From the NCBI RefSeq assembly GCF_000716715.1, contig NZ_JNYJ01000008.1, positions 186,001-250,000 of the forward strand: DNA of 64,000 nucleotides, given 5' to 3'. This document shows positions 33,216-40,552 of the stretch, in pieces (positions within the stretch are counted from its first letter, which is position 1; each line of letters starts with the position of its first letter). The DNA comes from Dactylosporangium aurantiacum. GTDB lineage: Bacteria; Actinomycetota; Actinomycetes; Mycobacteriales; Micromonosporaceae. A program made the translations under genes and the position numbers. The notes beneath the pieces were generated by a model. That model did not search any database and was not told where the DNA came from. It was given only the letters and a program-made list of their open reading frames with translations.

Positions 33216-33890
33216 GACACCGCGGATGGTGCGTTCCAACAGGTCCGGCGCCTCCGGCGGGGGTGCCGCGGCGGTGAACGCGGCCGTGAGGTGCGGATGG
33301 GTCACCGGGTCGAGCATGGCGAACAGCTGCGCCGCGGCGGCCTGCTGCCGCTGGACGGCCTGCGGGTCGTCGGGCGGCGGGTTCATCGGCGTCGGCGTGG
33401 CGAACAGGGTCACCACGCCGGTCAGTACCGCCACCGCCTCCATCTTCACGCTCGCCGGCTGCGGCAGCGGGGCCATGATCGCCAGGCAGCGCTCGAAGTA
33501 GGTGATGGTGTTGGGCCCGAACGTGCTCACCCGGCGGGCCGCCTCGCTCAGCCAGGGGTGGCGCCGGTACAGGGCGAGCTGGTCGCGGGCGACGCCGATG
33601 AGGCCGTCGAGCCAGTCACCGGCGGCCGGGGCGCCGGCCGGCAGCTCGCTCAGCGCCGCGTCGACCATCAGGTCGAGCAGGTCGTCGCGGGAGGACAGGT
33701 AGCGGTACAGCGAGCCGGCCGCGGTGTCGAGGGCGGCGGCGACGGCCCGCATCGACACGGCGTCGAGACCGCCCTGGTCGGCGAGGGCCGTGGCGGCGGC
33801 GACGATCTCGGCGCGGGTGTGCTGCGGGACCGGACCCCGCGACCGGCGGTCGGGCCGGCTCCAGACCGACTCCCGGGGCGTGGCGGGCAT
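33195..33890 (-). CDS. TetR-family transcriptional regulator
   Basis: A 231-residue repressor. The HTH reads EIVAAATALADQGGLDAVSMRAVAAALDTAAGSLYRYLSSRDDLLDLMVDAAL at residues about 25-75, and the C-terminal half is an all-helical ligand pocket (TetR_C type). Start at ATG 33890 or 33902. Its gene ends inside the convergent MFS gene, which fits control of that exporter. A palindrome just upstream (33904-33926) is its probable operator. Confidence 0.88.
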   Translation of the reverse strand: MPATPRESVWSRPDRRSRGPVPQHTRAEIVAAATALADQGGLDAVSMRAVAAALDTAAGSLYRYLSSRDDLLDLMVDAALSELPAGAPAAGDWLDGLIGVARDQLALYRRHPWLSEAARRVSTFGPNTITYFERCLAIMAPLPQPASVKMEAVAVLTGVVTLFATPTPMNPPPDDPQAVQRQQAAAAQLFAMLDPVTHPHLTAAFTAAAPPPEAPDLLERTIRGVLRGLLT

Positions 33891-33903
33891 GCCGACAAGC
33901 ATA

Positions 33904-33926
33904 AACCGCGAACACCGTTCGCCGTT
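33904..33926 (-). promoter_or_regulatory. Probable TetR operator between tetR and the SerRS gene
   Basis: An imperfect 23-bp palindrome with arms AAC-GCGAAC and GTTCGC-GTT around ACC; 18 of 23 positions are symmetric. It touches the start of the tetR gene and lies about 115 bp before the seryl-tRNA synthetase start, so it could act on both. Ten of its bases recur at the P450 promoter. Confidence 0.55.
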
Positions 33927-34041
33927 ATGCGCCGCTCCGGGCGGGAACGGGTGGCGGCGACGGCAGGAGGAAAATCTGTCGGACGCACCCGGTAACATCC
34001 CAGGCGTCCCGAAAAACCCTAGCCAAAGGTGCGCGGCAACC

Positions 34042-35334
34042 ATGCTCGACATCGAGTTGATTCGCAAGGACCGGGCCTTCGTCGAGGCCGCTCTGTCCAA
34101 GAGGCTCGAGCCGTCCGAGGTGTCCCGCGTCCTGAGCTCCATCGCCGAGCTCGACAAGCAGCGCCGCGAGCTCATCGGCGACATCGACGCCGAGCGGGCC
34201 CGCCGCAAGGAGGAGGCCCGCGCCTTCGGCGCCGCGAAGGCCGCCGGCCAGGCCGTCGAGCCGACCACCCGGGACTCGAAGGCGGCGCTGCAGGAGCTCG
34301 AGGACCGCCTCGCCGCCGTGCAGGAGCAGCTCACCACCGTGATGAGCGAGCTGCCCAACCTGCCCGCCGACGACGTCGTGGCCGGCGGCAAGGAGGCCAA
34401 CGTCGTGGTGAAGGTCTTCGGCGAGGCGCCGAAGATCGAGCACGTCCGCGACCACGTCACCCTCGCCAGCGAGCTGGGCCTCGTCGACTTCGAGCGCGGC
34501 GTCAAGCTCGGCGGCTCCGGCTTCTGGATCTACACCGGCTGGGGCGCCCGCCTCGAGTGGGCCCTCGTCAACTGGTTCATCGACCGGCACTTCGCCGCCG
34601 GCTACCAGTTCATGCTCCCGCCGCACCTGCTGCTCGACTCGGCCGGCTATGCCGCGGGCCAGTTCCCGAAGTTCTACGACGACGTGTTCCACATCGCCAC
34701 CGACGGCGAGGAGCGTGGCCGCTTCCTGCTGCCGACGTCGGAGACCGCGATCCTCGGCGCCTACCAGAACGAGATCTTCGATACGGCCGACCTGCCGCAC
34801 AAGGCGTATGCCTACACGCCCTGCTACCGCAGCGAGAAGGCCGGCTCCCACTCCGACGAGCGCGGCACGGTCCGCGGCCACCAGTTCAACAAGGTCGAGA
34901 TCTTCCAGTTCACCACCCCCGAGGACGGCGAGAAGACCCTCGAGGAGATGGTCGACTACGCCGAGGACCTGGTGAGCTCGCTCGGCCTGCACTTCCGCCG
35001 CTCCCTGCTCGCCGCCGGCGACTCCAGCGCCTCGATGCGCAAGACCATCGACATCGAGGTGTGGATGCCCAGCACCGGCAAGTACAAGGAGGTCTCGTCG
35101 GTCTCCTGGGCCGGCGACTACCAGGCCCGCCGCGCCGGCATCCGCTACCGGGTCCCCGGCTCGAAGAACAACCGGTTCGTCCACACGCTCAACGGTTCGG
35201 CCCTCGCCACCAGCCGCATTTTCCCGGCCATCCTGGAGCAGTTCCAGCAGGAGGACGGCTCGGTCCTGGTCCCCGAGGTGCTCCGCGACAAGGTCGGCAC
35301 CGACCGCATCGTGAAGCCCACCAAGCGCCGCTGA
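34042..35334 (+). CDS. serS: Seryl-tRNA synthetase, divergent type
   Basis: A 430-residue class II synthetase. Residues 1-110 form the tRNA-binding coiled coil. Motif 2 reads CYRSEKAGSHSDERGTVRGHQFNKVE near residue 260, and motif 3 is TLNGSALATSRIFPAILEQFQQ near residue 382, so the catalytic arginines are present. It differs from the usual actinobacterial SerRS, which starts MIDLRLLREDP and has CFRREAGS and SSAARKYD; here these read CYRSEKAGS and SASMRKTID. That points to a second SerRS, of the kind found as resistance copies or as suppliers of seryl-tRNA for natural products. It could still be the only copy; the rest of the genome is needed to tell. ATG 34042 is taken from family alignment. 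Confidence 0.88.
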   Translation: MLDIELIRKDRAFVEAALSKRLEPSEVSRVLSSIAELDKQRRELIGDIDAERARRKEEARAFGAAKAAGQAVEPTTRDSKAALQELEDRLAAVQEQLTTVMSELPNLPADDVVAGGKEANVVVKVFGEAPKIEHVRDHVTLASELGLVDFERGVKLGGSGFWIYTGWGARLEWALVNWFIDRHFAAGYQFMLPPHLLLDSAGYAAGQFPKFYDDVFHIATDGEERGRFLLPTSETAILGAYQNEIFDTADLPHKAYAYTPCYRSEKAGSHSDERGTVRGHQFNKVEIFQFTTPEDGEKTLEEMVDYAEDLVSSLGLHFRRSLLAAGDSSASMRKTIDIEVWMPSTGKYKEVSSVSWAGDYQARRAGIRYRVPGSKNNRFVHTLNGSALATSRIFPAILEQFQQEDGSVLVPEVLRDKVGTDRIVKPTKRR

Positions 35335-35360
35335 CCGCGCCTGTTGACCGTTACCGGCGC

Positions 35361-35400
35361 TGATCGCGTCACCCTGATCGCATCACCCTGATCGCACCGG
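35361..35400 (+). repeat. Tandem repeat, 14-bp unit
   Basis: Two full copies and a partial third of TGATCGC(G/A)TCACCC follow each other 27 bp downstream of the SerRS stop. Confidence 0.7.
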
Positions 35401-35410
35401 GAGGTGACCC

Positions 35411-35428
35411 GGCCGGTCCATCGACCGG
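35411..35428 (+). terminator. Possible terminator of the SerRS gene
   Basis: GGCCGGTC-CATC-GACCGG forms a short stem with a tight loop, followed by G-CC that extends it over a bulge. It lies about 75 bp after the stop. No U-tract. Confidence 0.35.
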
Positions 35429-35469
35429 GCCGCCTTCCGGTGCAGGGTTGCTGCGTGCTGCCCGGTGCG

Positions 35470-35510
35470 TGGCCGGGTTGGCCGGGATGGCCGGGATGGC
35501 CCAGGAGGCC
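35470..35510 (+). repeat. Tandem repeat, 9-bp unit
   Basis: Four to five imperfect copies of GGCCGGGAT/GGCCGGGTT in a row. Confidence 0.55.
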
Positions 35511-36322
35511 GGGCTGCTCAGGATCCGCGGCGATGGCGAGCCGGGCTGCCCCGCGTAACCCGGCAACTCGGCACTCCGGCGGTGGTGCGGCCAGGTCGCC
35601 CGCGACAGCTTGCCGGCGACAGCTTGCCCGCGTCATCGTGCCCGCGACGTGGCCGGGCGACCTGGCTGGTCGTGGCCGGGGTGGCTCGGCGCCCGGAGTT
35701 CCGGTGGTGGGTCAGGCGGACGATAACGGCGTGGTCATCGCGGAGCAGGCCGGCGGCGGCGGAGCCGGGACCAGCCGCCGGGCGAAGCCGCGTGCCAGGC
35801 GGGTGCGGGTGTCGAGGTCCGGGCATCGCGTTCGTGCCTGATTGGGACCGGTTCGATCGTCCTTTCCGGGTTCGGGTCGGGTCGCGTGATCCAGCCGGTG
35901 GTCTTGCCTGGCCGGTGGGGGGTCGTGGTGGAAGACGTCGCTCTCGGCGGCGAAGCCCGGTGGTGAACCGTTGCGGGTGCGCAAGGTTGCTCGGTAGCCG
36001 CGGGCTGGCTGTCGGTGCACATGGCGGGAGTGCCGGTGTCGCAGACCTGTCCTGAACGCCTCCGGGGCCCGTCGCCACGGGGCGGGTCGTCCCGGTCTGG
36101 ATCGCGTCCGGCGCACCGCGGGCCGCTTCCGTCGGCACGAGCGCCGGCCCGGTCCCGGCAGGCGACGTCCGCGCACGGTGGGTGAACCCGACCCCGCACT
36201 CGCGGCCGTGTCCGTCAGCGAGACGGCCGCCACGGCGGCCATGCGGGCCGAGGCGGTCATCCACGCGGGATCCGGCCTCGGCCTGACCGGGCCCGGGCAT
36301 GCGACGCGGCGCCGGTGCTCTG

Positions 36323-38020
36323 CTACGAAACGGGCGGTGCGGACTCCTGAGCGGCGGCACTGGCCCGGCGGACCAGGTTGGTGAGCGCCGACCCACGCGC
36401 CACGACGAGCAACCGGTCCTCCACGGTGAGCTGCCGCTGCCGGGAAGCGACGGGGTCAAGGAGTTGACCATCGGACAAGGCAACTCCGGCCAGGCGTACC
36501 GCGCCTGCCCGATCGACCTCGGTGGCGGGCTGGCCGACGAGCGGCGCGCCGGCGGCGACGGAGACCTCGGCCACGAGCAGCTCCCGGTAGCCGATGGGGA
36601 TGGCGGCGAGAATCTCGCGGTTGAGCAGGGCCGTGGCGAACGCCGCGGCCGCCGGCGCCGAGACACTGTGCGACACGGCAAAATTGAACGCCCGGCGCGC
36701 GCGTTCCGCCCGGAGGTCCGACACCCGCAGCACGACCCGGGCCTCGGGAGCGAGCTCGCGGCCGGTCAACGCGGCCTGCAGGTTGGCCATGTCGTCGCGT
36801 CCGAGCACGACCAGCGTCCGGCAGGTCTCGACCCTCGCCGCGGTGAGCGTCGCCTCGGTGCTGGCATCGCCGACAATCACTGGGATGCCGGCCCGGCGTG
36901 CGGAGTGGACGCCGGGCGCGTCGGCCCGCTTGTCGATGCCGACCGCTTCGACGCCGAGGTCGTGCAGATACCGCATCACCTGCGTACCGAGACTGCCCAG
37001 ACCCGCGATCACGACGTGGTCGCGCCAGGCCGGCTGAGCCAGGTACTGGCGTACGGTGTACAGGAAGGCGCCGAGCGCCGGGATCAGCGCCACGCCGGCG
37101 ACGGTCAGCAGGAGCTGCATCACCTGCGGGGCCGTCGATCCGGTGGGATCCAGGTTGCCGCCGGTGACCGTGGTCTGGAAGGTCAGGTAGAACACCTGCC
37201 ACACCGACATCTGTGGAAGGGTGCGCGCCAGCAGCCAGCCCAGCACGACCGTGGCGAGCAGGATCGCAACGAGTGCCACGCCGGTCGGGCGGGTCACCAG
37301 CAGAGCGGCGGCGCGGGCGGCCCGCGGGACGCCGCGTGGCCGCCACCGCATGCGCCAGCCGACCGGCGGGGACCAGTTCCGTTCAACGGGCCTCAGGTGT
37401 GCCAGGACCACGTCCGTGTCGCGATCGTCCGCTGGTAGCAGCTGCACGGCTGCCGGGTCGCGGGTGTCGATGAGCCCGCACACGATGTGATCCGGCGGTA
37501 CGTGGTCACGCCGGGCGATGTACATCGTGTGCCCGGCGTACCGGAAGTGCGTCGGTGCCACCTCACCGAGCGCCGCGGCGACGAACGTGGGCGCGGCCAG
37601 CGCGGCGTCCGACAGCACGGTACAGCTGCCGAACAGTGGCCGGATCTGCGTTGCGAGCCGCTGGTTGAACATGCGCAGCACGAAACGCGCCTCCGGCCGC
37701 ACCGCCTGGGCCTCCAGCGCCGCGGTGATGTTGGTCAGGTCATCGGCGTACAGCAGCGCCACCCCGGTGGCGGCCTCCATGCCGGCGGACCGGAACACCG
37801 CCTCGTCCAGCCGCTTGACGCGCCTCACCTGGACCGGCCGCGCCGCCACGTCATCGGGGTCCAATTGCGACGGCCCGTTCACCAGGATCAACGTCACCTG
37901 CGCCCCGTCCTCGACCAACGCGTCCACCACATACATGGTCAGCGTGTCGTCGCCGCAGACGATGTACCGGTCCCGGGCACCGTCGTCCGCCGGGCCGGGC
38001 TGTGCGGCCGTCGCAGTCAC
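36323..38020 (-). CDS. Two-TM ion-channel-like protein with two RCK (TrkA-N) domains
   Basis: About 565 residues from GTG 38020. Residues about 20-150 are a first NAD-binding RCK-like domain (RYIVCGDDTLTMYVVDALVEDGAQVTLI). Two membrane helices follow (TGVALVAILLATVVLGWLLA and QLLLTVAGVALIPALGAFLYTV) with a pore-like loop LTFQTTVTGGNLDPT near residue 285. A second RCK domain begins DHVVIAGLGSLGTQVMRYL, and TrkA-C follows. The loop lacks the TVGYGD filter of potassium channels; TTVTGGN suggests altered or unknown ion selectivity. An N-terminal extension in the longer frame is unlikely. TATCCT lies a few bases before the GTG, so the mRNA may be leaderless. Confidence 0.82.
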   Translation of the reverse strand: MTATAAQPGPADDGARDRYIVCGDDTLTMYVVDALVEDGAQVTLILVNGPSQLDPDDVAARPVQVRRVKRLDEAVFRSAGMEAATGVALLYADDLTNITAALEAQAVRPEARFVLRMFNQRLATQIRPLFGSCTVLSDAALAAPTFVAAALGEVAPTHFRYAGHTMYIARRDHVPPDHIVCGLIDTRDPAAVQLLPADDRDTDVVLAHLRPVERNWSPPVGWRMRWRPRGVPRAARAAALLVTRPTGVALVAILLATVVLGWLLARTLPQMSVWQVFYLTFQTTVTGGNLDPTGSTAPQVMQLLLTVAGVALIPALGAFLYTVRQYLAQPAWRDHVVIAGLGSLGTQVMRYLHDLGVEAVGIDKRADAPGVHSARRAGIPVIVGDASTEATLTAARVETCRTLVVLGRDDMANLQAALTGRELAPEARVVLRVSDLRAERARRAFNFAVSHSVSAPAAAAFATALLNREILAAIPIGYRELLVAEVSVAAGAPLVGQPATEVDRAGAVRLAGVALSDGQLLDPVASRQRQLTVEDRLLVVARGSALTNLVRRASAAAQESAPPVS

Positions 38021-38686
38021 ACCCGAAGGATAGAGGCAACCGCCGGGTCCCTCGGTGCGCCGCGCGTGCCGGGTGGTCACCTGCGGCACCCGCTCCACGG
38101 ACGTCCTGCGAATGCCCGCGGGCTGGCGGGCGGACGCACCGACGGATGGCCAGGCCCAGCGGACCTCACGACCGAAGGGCGCGCTGTCCACCAGGCGCCG
38201 CACGTAGGCGGCTGCGCGCCCGACCGGAGACGGGCCGAACGCGTCACCCGGGCCGACGGGGCCACGGCGTCAAGCCCGACGGCACCCCGGCCGGTCGCAC
38301 CCGCCGCAACCGCCCAGACGCCGGATCGCGGCAGCAACACCACCGTGCACTACCCGAGGGATACACCAGGGCGACCCCGATCCACCGCGGTGCGGCGGTC
38401 CACCAGGTCGCACCCGCGGCCGGCGGTGTGCGGCAGACCCATCCCCTCCGACCGCGGACCGCCGGCCCACAGCCGGCGCAGCCCGGCAGCCGCACCCGCG
38501 CCAGCCCGGCAGCGCACCCGCGCCAGCCCGGTGCGGCACGGCCCACCCAGCCCACCGGCTGACGCCAGGCAGACCTCACCGCGCCAGCTGCCGGACGGCC
38601 GATCCAGGAGCGGTGCACCGCGGCGGCCGGAGGTTCGGCCCCGGCCGGGGTGCCGGCGGTGCCCCGGCCCATTCGTTGGTCACGGG
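38021..38686. other. Intergenic stretch of about 670 bp without a recognised gene
   Basis: Open frames on both strands are long but of low complexity (Arg, Pro, Ala) and have no ribosome-binding site. The right part contains the imperfect direct repeat ACCCGCGCCAGCCCGG (near 38495-38535). Nothing else was recognised. Confidence 0.5.
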
Positions 38687-38708
38687 CCCCGCCGGTCGGC
38701 GGGCGGGC
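38687..38708 (-). terminator. Probable terminator of the GDT1-like gene
   Basis: CCCCGCC pairs with GGCGGGG across an eight-base loop immediately after the stop codon (38713) on the minus strand. Confidence 0.55.
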
Positions 38709-38712
38709 GGGG

Positions 38713-39303
38713 TCAGAGGAGCTCGCGGAGGGCCTCCACCAGCAGCCAGGCGCCGAACAGGACGAACAGGGTGGCCGCGCCGTACTTGATGGCGCGTTCC
38801 GGGAGGCGCTTGCCGAGCAGGCGGCCGAGCAGGATGGCGAGGGCGTCGGCGGCGACCATGCCGATGGTGGAGCCCAGCCAGGTGCCGAACCAGCCGTGCT
38901 GGGTGGCGAGGGTGATGGTGGCGAGCATGGTCTTGTCGCCCAGCTCGGCGAGGAAGAAGGCGACGCCGACGGCGACGATGGCGGAGCGGGTGGTGGGCTG
39001 GGCGGCCTTGTCGCGTTCGGCGTCGGTGAGGGTGTCGCCGCGCAGGGTCCAGGCGCCGAAGGCGAAGAACGCCAGGGCGGCGACGAGGGAGATCCAGCCG
39101 GTGGGGAGGGCGGCGCCGAGGCCGTAGCCGACGGCGACGGACACGAGGTGCACGACGGCGGTGGCGACGGTGATGCCGATGAGGACCGGCATGGTCTTGA
39201 ACCTGGTCGCGAACGTCAAAGCCATCAGCTGGGACTTGTCGCCGAGCTCGGCGACGAAGATGACGCCGAAGCTGATGGCGAGGGCAGCGAGGAAACCGCT
39301 CAT
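38713..39303 (-). CDS. GDT1/TMEM165 (UPF0016) family manganese or calcium exporter
   Basis: A 196-residue membrane protein with six helices in two repeats. Each repeat carries the family signature: VAELGDKSQLMALTFATRF near residue 18 and LAELGDKTMLATITLATQH near residue 130. Bacterial members (MneA/MntX-like) expel Mn2+. The yybP-ykoY riboswitch in its 5' leader (39381-39520) strongly supports manganese as the inducing and exported ion. It follows the Zur-type gene on the same strand with a 249-bp leader between them. Confidence 0.93.
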   Translation of the reverse strand: MSGFLAALAISFGVIFVAELGDKSQLMALTFATRFKTMPVLIGITVATAVVHLVSVAVGYGLGAALPTGWISLVAALAFFAFGAWTLRGDTLTDAERDKAAQPTTRSAIVAVGVAFFLAELGDKTMLATITLATQHGWFGTWLGSTIGMVAADALAILLGRLLGKRLPERAIKYGAATLFVLFGAWLLVEALRELL

Positions 39304-39348
39304 GTGGTGCAGACAACCTTCCCGGGACGGTGCCGGGAGGAGGGCACG

Positions 39349-39393
39349 GACGACCTCGACCCGGCTTGTTCAGCCTGAGTCGAAGGTCTCGTC
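39349..39393 (-). promoter_or_regulatory. Riboswitch expression platform hairpin
   Basis: The 3' strand of aptamer helix P1 (in GACGAGACCTTCGACTC) can instead pair with GGGTCGAGGTCGTC just downstream, with an inner GGCT-GAACA-AGCC stem-loop. The two structures exclude each other, so metal binding to the aptamer would switch between them. Confidence 0.65.
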
Positions 39394-39520
39394 CGCCCCA
39401 TGAACGCCGACCTGGGCGGTCGGTGCCATCCGGCCGTGAGGGGCCGGGACGGGGCCGCGTGGCCGGGGACGCGAGCGCCCCAGTATGTCGACCACGCAGT
39501 TGAGGGACTACTCCCCTTCG
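39381..39520 (-). ncRNA. yybP-ykoY manganese riboswitch
   Basis: On the minus strand the conserved elements occur in order: CGAAGGGGAGTAGTCCC (39520 downward), GTCGACATACTG, and GGACGAGACCTTCG ending at 39381. CGAAGG pairs with CCTTCG to form P1. These match the GGGGAGUAG...GUCGUCAAUAC...AGACCUU consensus of the Mn2+-sensing yybP-ykoY class. It lies in the leader of a UPF0016 exporter gene, a known target of this riboswitch, where Mn2+ turns expression on. Confidence 0.88.
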
Positions 39521-39552
39521 CGCACCCTCACCCTACCCGATCGCCCCCGGGA

Positions 39553-39957
39553 TCACCTGGCGCAACGGCCGCAGGTGCCGAAGATCTCAAGGGTGTGGCT
39601 CACGTCGGTGAAGCCGTGCTCCTCGCCGATGCGGTCGGCCCAGCGCTCCACGGCGGGGCCGAGGACCTCGACGGTGCGGCCGCAGCCGCGGCACACCAGG
39701 TGATGGTGGTGGCGGTCGCTGCAGCGGCGGTACCGGGTGTCGCTGCCGGGCACCTGCATGACGTCGATCTCGTTGGTCTCGGCGAGCAGCTGCAGTGTGC
39801 GGTACACGGTGGTGAGGCCGACGTTGGCGCCGCGTTCGCGGAGCATGACGTGCAACTCCTGCGCGCTGTGGAACCCGTCGACGTTGCTGAGCAGCGTCAT
39901 CACGGCGTCGCGCTGGCGGGTGTTGCGCCTGGCGGGGTGCTGCTCCACGTCGTTCAC
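39553..39957 (-). CDS. zur: Fur-family metal regulator, Zur type
   Basis: A 134-residue repressor. RNTRQRDAVMTLLSNVDGFHSAQELHVML and VGLTTVYRTLQLLAETNEIDVMQ form the winged helix, DTRYRRCSDRHHHHLVCRGCGRTVEV contains the regulatory metal site, and the structural zinc cysteines are CRGC and CGRC. The tail HGFTDVSHTLEIFGTCGRCA is closely like Streptomyces Zur. The Zur box in front of znuA at 28877-28893 is a likely target. It stands upstream of the manganese exporter on the same strand. Confidence 0.9.
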   Translation of the reverse strand: MNDVEQHPARRNTRQRDAVMTLLSNVDGFHSAQELHVMLRERGANVGLTTVYRTLQLLAETNEIDVMQVPGSDTRYRRCSDRHHHHLVCRGCGRTVEVLGPAVERWADRIGEEHGFTDVSHTLEIFGTCGRCAR

Positions 39958-40022
39958 GAGTCGAAGCCTAGGTCGTCCACCCGAAAAAGCTTAGCGTGGC
40001 CTCACCGGATCGGTGGCGGCGC

Positions 40023-40036
40023 GCACGGTACCGTGC
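40023..40036. promoter_or_regulatory. Perfect 14-bp palindrome before the EACC1 gene
   Basis: GCACGGTACCGTGC ends four bases before the GTG start at 40041. It may be an operator or a translation-blocking hairpin. Which protein would bind it is unknown. Confidence 0.4.
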
Positions 40037-40040
40037 CGTC

Positions 40041-40541
40041 GTGGACATCAGGCTCGAGGTCGACGACGAGGACTCCCTCCGGATGCTGTACCGGTGGCTG
40101 CGCGACGACGAGATCCGCCGCGCGGTGCCGGTGACCCTGACCCCGACGCCGCCGCGGCCGGGCGAGATGGGTGCCGCGTTCGAGGTCATCAACGCCGTGG
40201 TGAGCAACGGTATCGCGCTCGGCGGCCTGCTCGTCGCGGTGGCGGCGTGGCGCTCGTCGCTGCCACGGGCGCCGCGGGTGCGGATCCGGCACGGGGACAC
40301 GGTGGTGGAGCTGGACGGCACCCCCGACGAGATCCGCCGCGTCGTCGACGCCCTCGACCCGCCCGCCGACCCGCAACCGCAACCGCAGCCGACCAGCCAG
40401 ACCGACCCGCAGCCGCAGCCGCAGCCGCAGCCGACCAGCCAGACCGACCCGCAGCCGCAACCGCAGCCGCGCACCGACCCGCAGCCGCAGCCGCAGCCGA
40501 CCAGCCAGACCGACCCGCAGCCGCGCACCGACCGGGAGTAG
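40041..40541 (+). CDS. EACC1-like effector-associated protein with PQ-repeat tail
   Basis: A 166-residue protein from GTG 40041. Residues 1-110 match the effector-associated constant component family: DIRLEVDDEDSLRMLYRWLRDDEIRR, then PRPGEMGAAFEVINAVV, a hydrophobic helix (ALGGLLVAVAAW), and VRIRHGDTVVELDGTPDEIRRVVDAL. EACC1 proteins normally sit beside a caspase-, trypsin- or other effector gene in conflict systems; none is adjacent here. Residues about 113-166 are tandem PQPQPQPTSQTD repeats. Eleven bases separate it from the WYL regulator gene, so the two are probably co-transcribed. Confidence 0.72.
   Translation: MDIRLEVDDEDSLRMLYRWLRDDEIRRAVPVTLTPTPPRPGEMGAAFEVINAVVSNGIALGGLLVAVAAWRSSLPRAPRVRIRHGDTVVELDGTPDEIRRVVDALDPPADPQPQPQPTSQTDPQPQPQPQPTSQTDPQPQPQPRTDPQPQPQPTSQTDPQPRTDRE
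40369..40530 (+). repeat. Imperfect tandem repeat encoding PQ-rich tail
   Basis: Four copies of a unit with CCGACCAGCCAGACCGAC or CGCACCGAC followed by CCGCAGCCG(CA/CAG) triplet runs of varying number. The coded pattern is (DPQPQPQPTSQT)n. Copy number is likely to vary between strains. Confidence 0.75.
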
Positions 40542-40552
40542 GACGGCAGGCG

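Larger units (their letters stand above)
35335..36322. other. Intergenic stretch of about 1 kb without a recognised gene
   Basis: Open frames exist on both strands, as expected in very GC-rich DNA, but none shows a domain, a ribosome-binding site or steady codon preference. The left part holds two short tandem repeats and a possible terminator of the SerRS gene. The minus-strand frames near 35.7-36.2 kb are rich in His, Pro, Arg and Thr and could be a decayed gene, but no family could be named. Confidence 0.5.

Noticed and set aside
35712..36260. Long minus-strand frames with His- and Cys-containing stretches that slightly recall HNH endonucleases
   Set aside because: The resemblance needs several frame changes, there is no start signal, and the composition is what any random frame gives in such GC-rich DNA.
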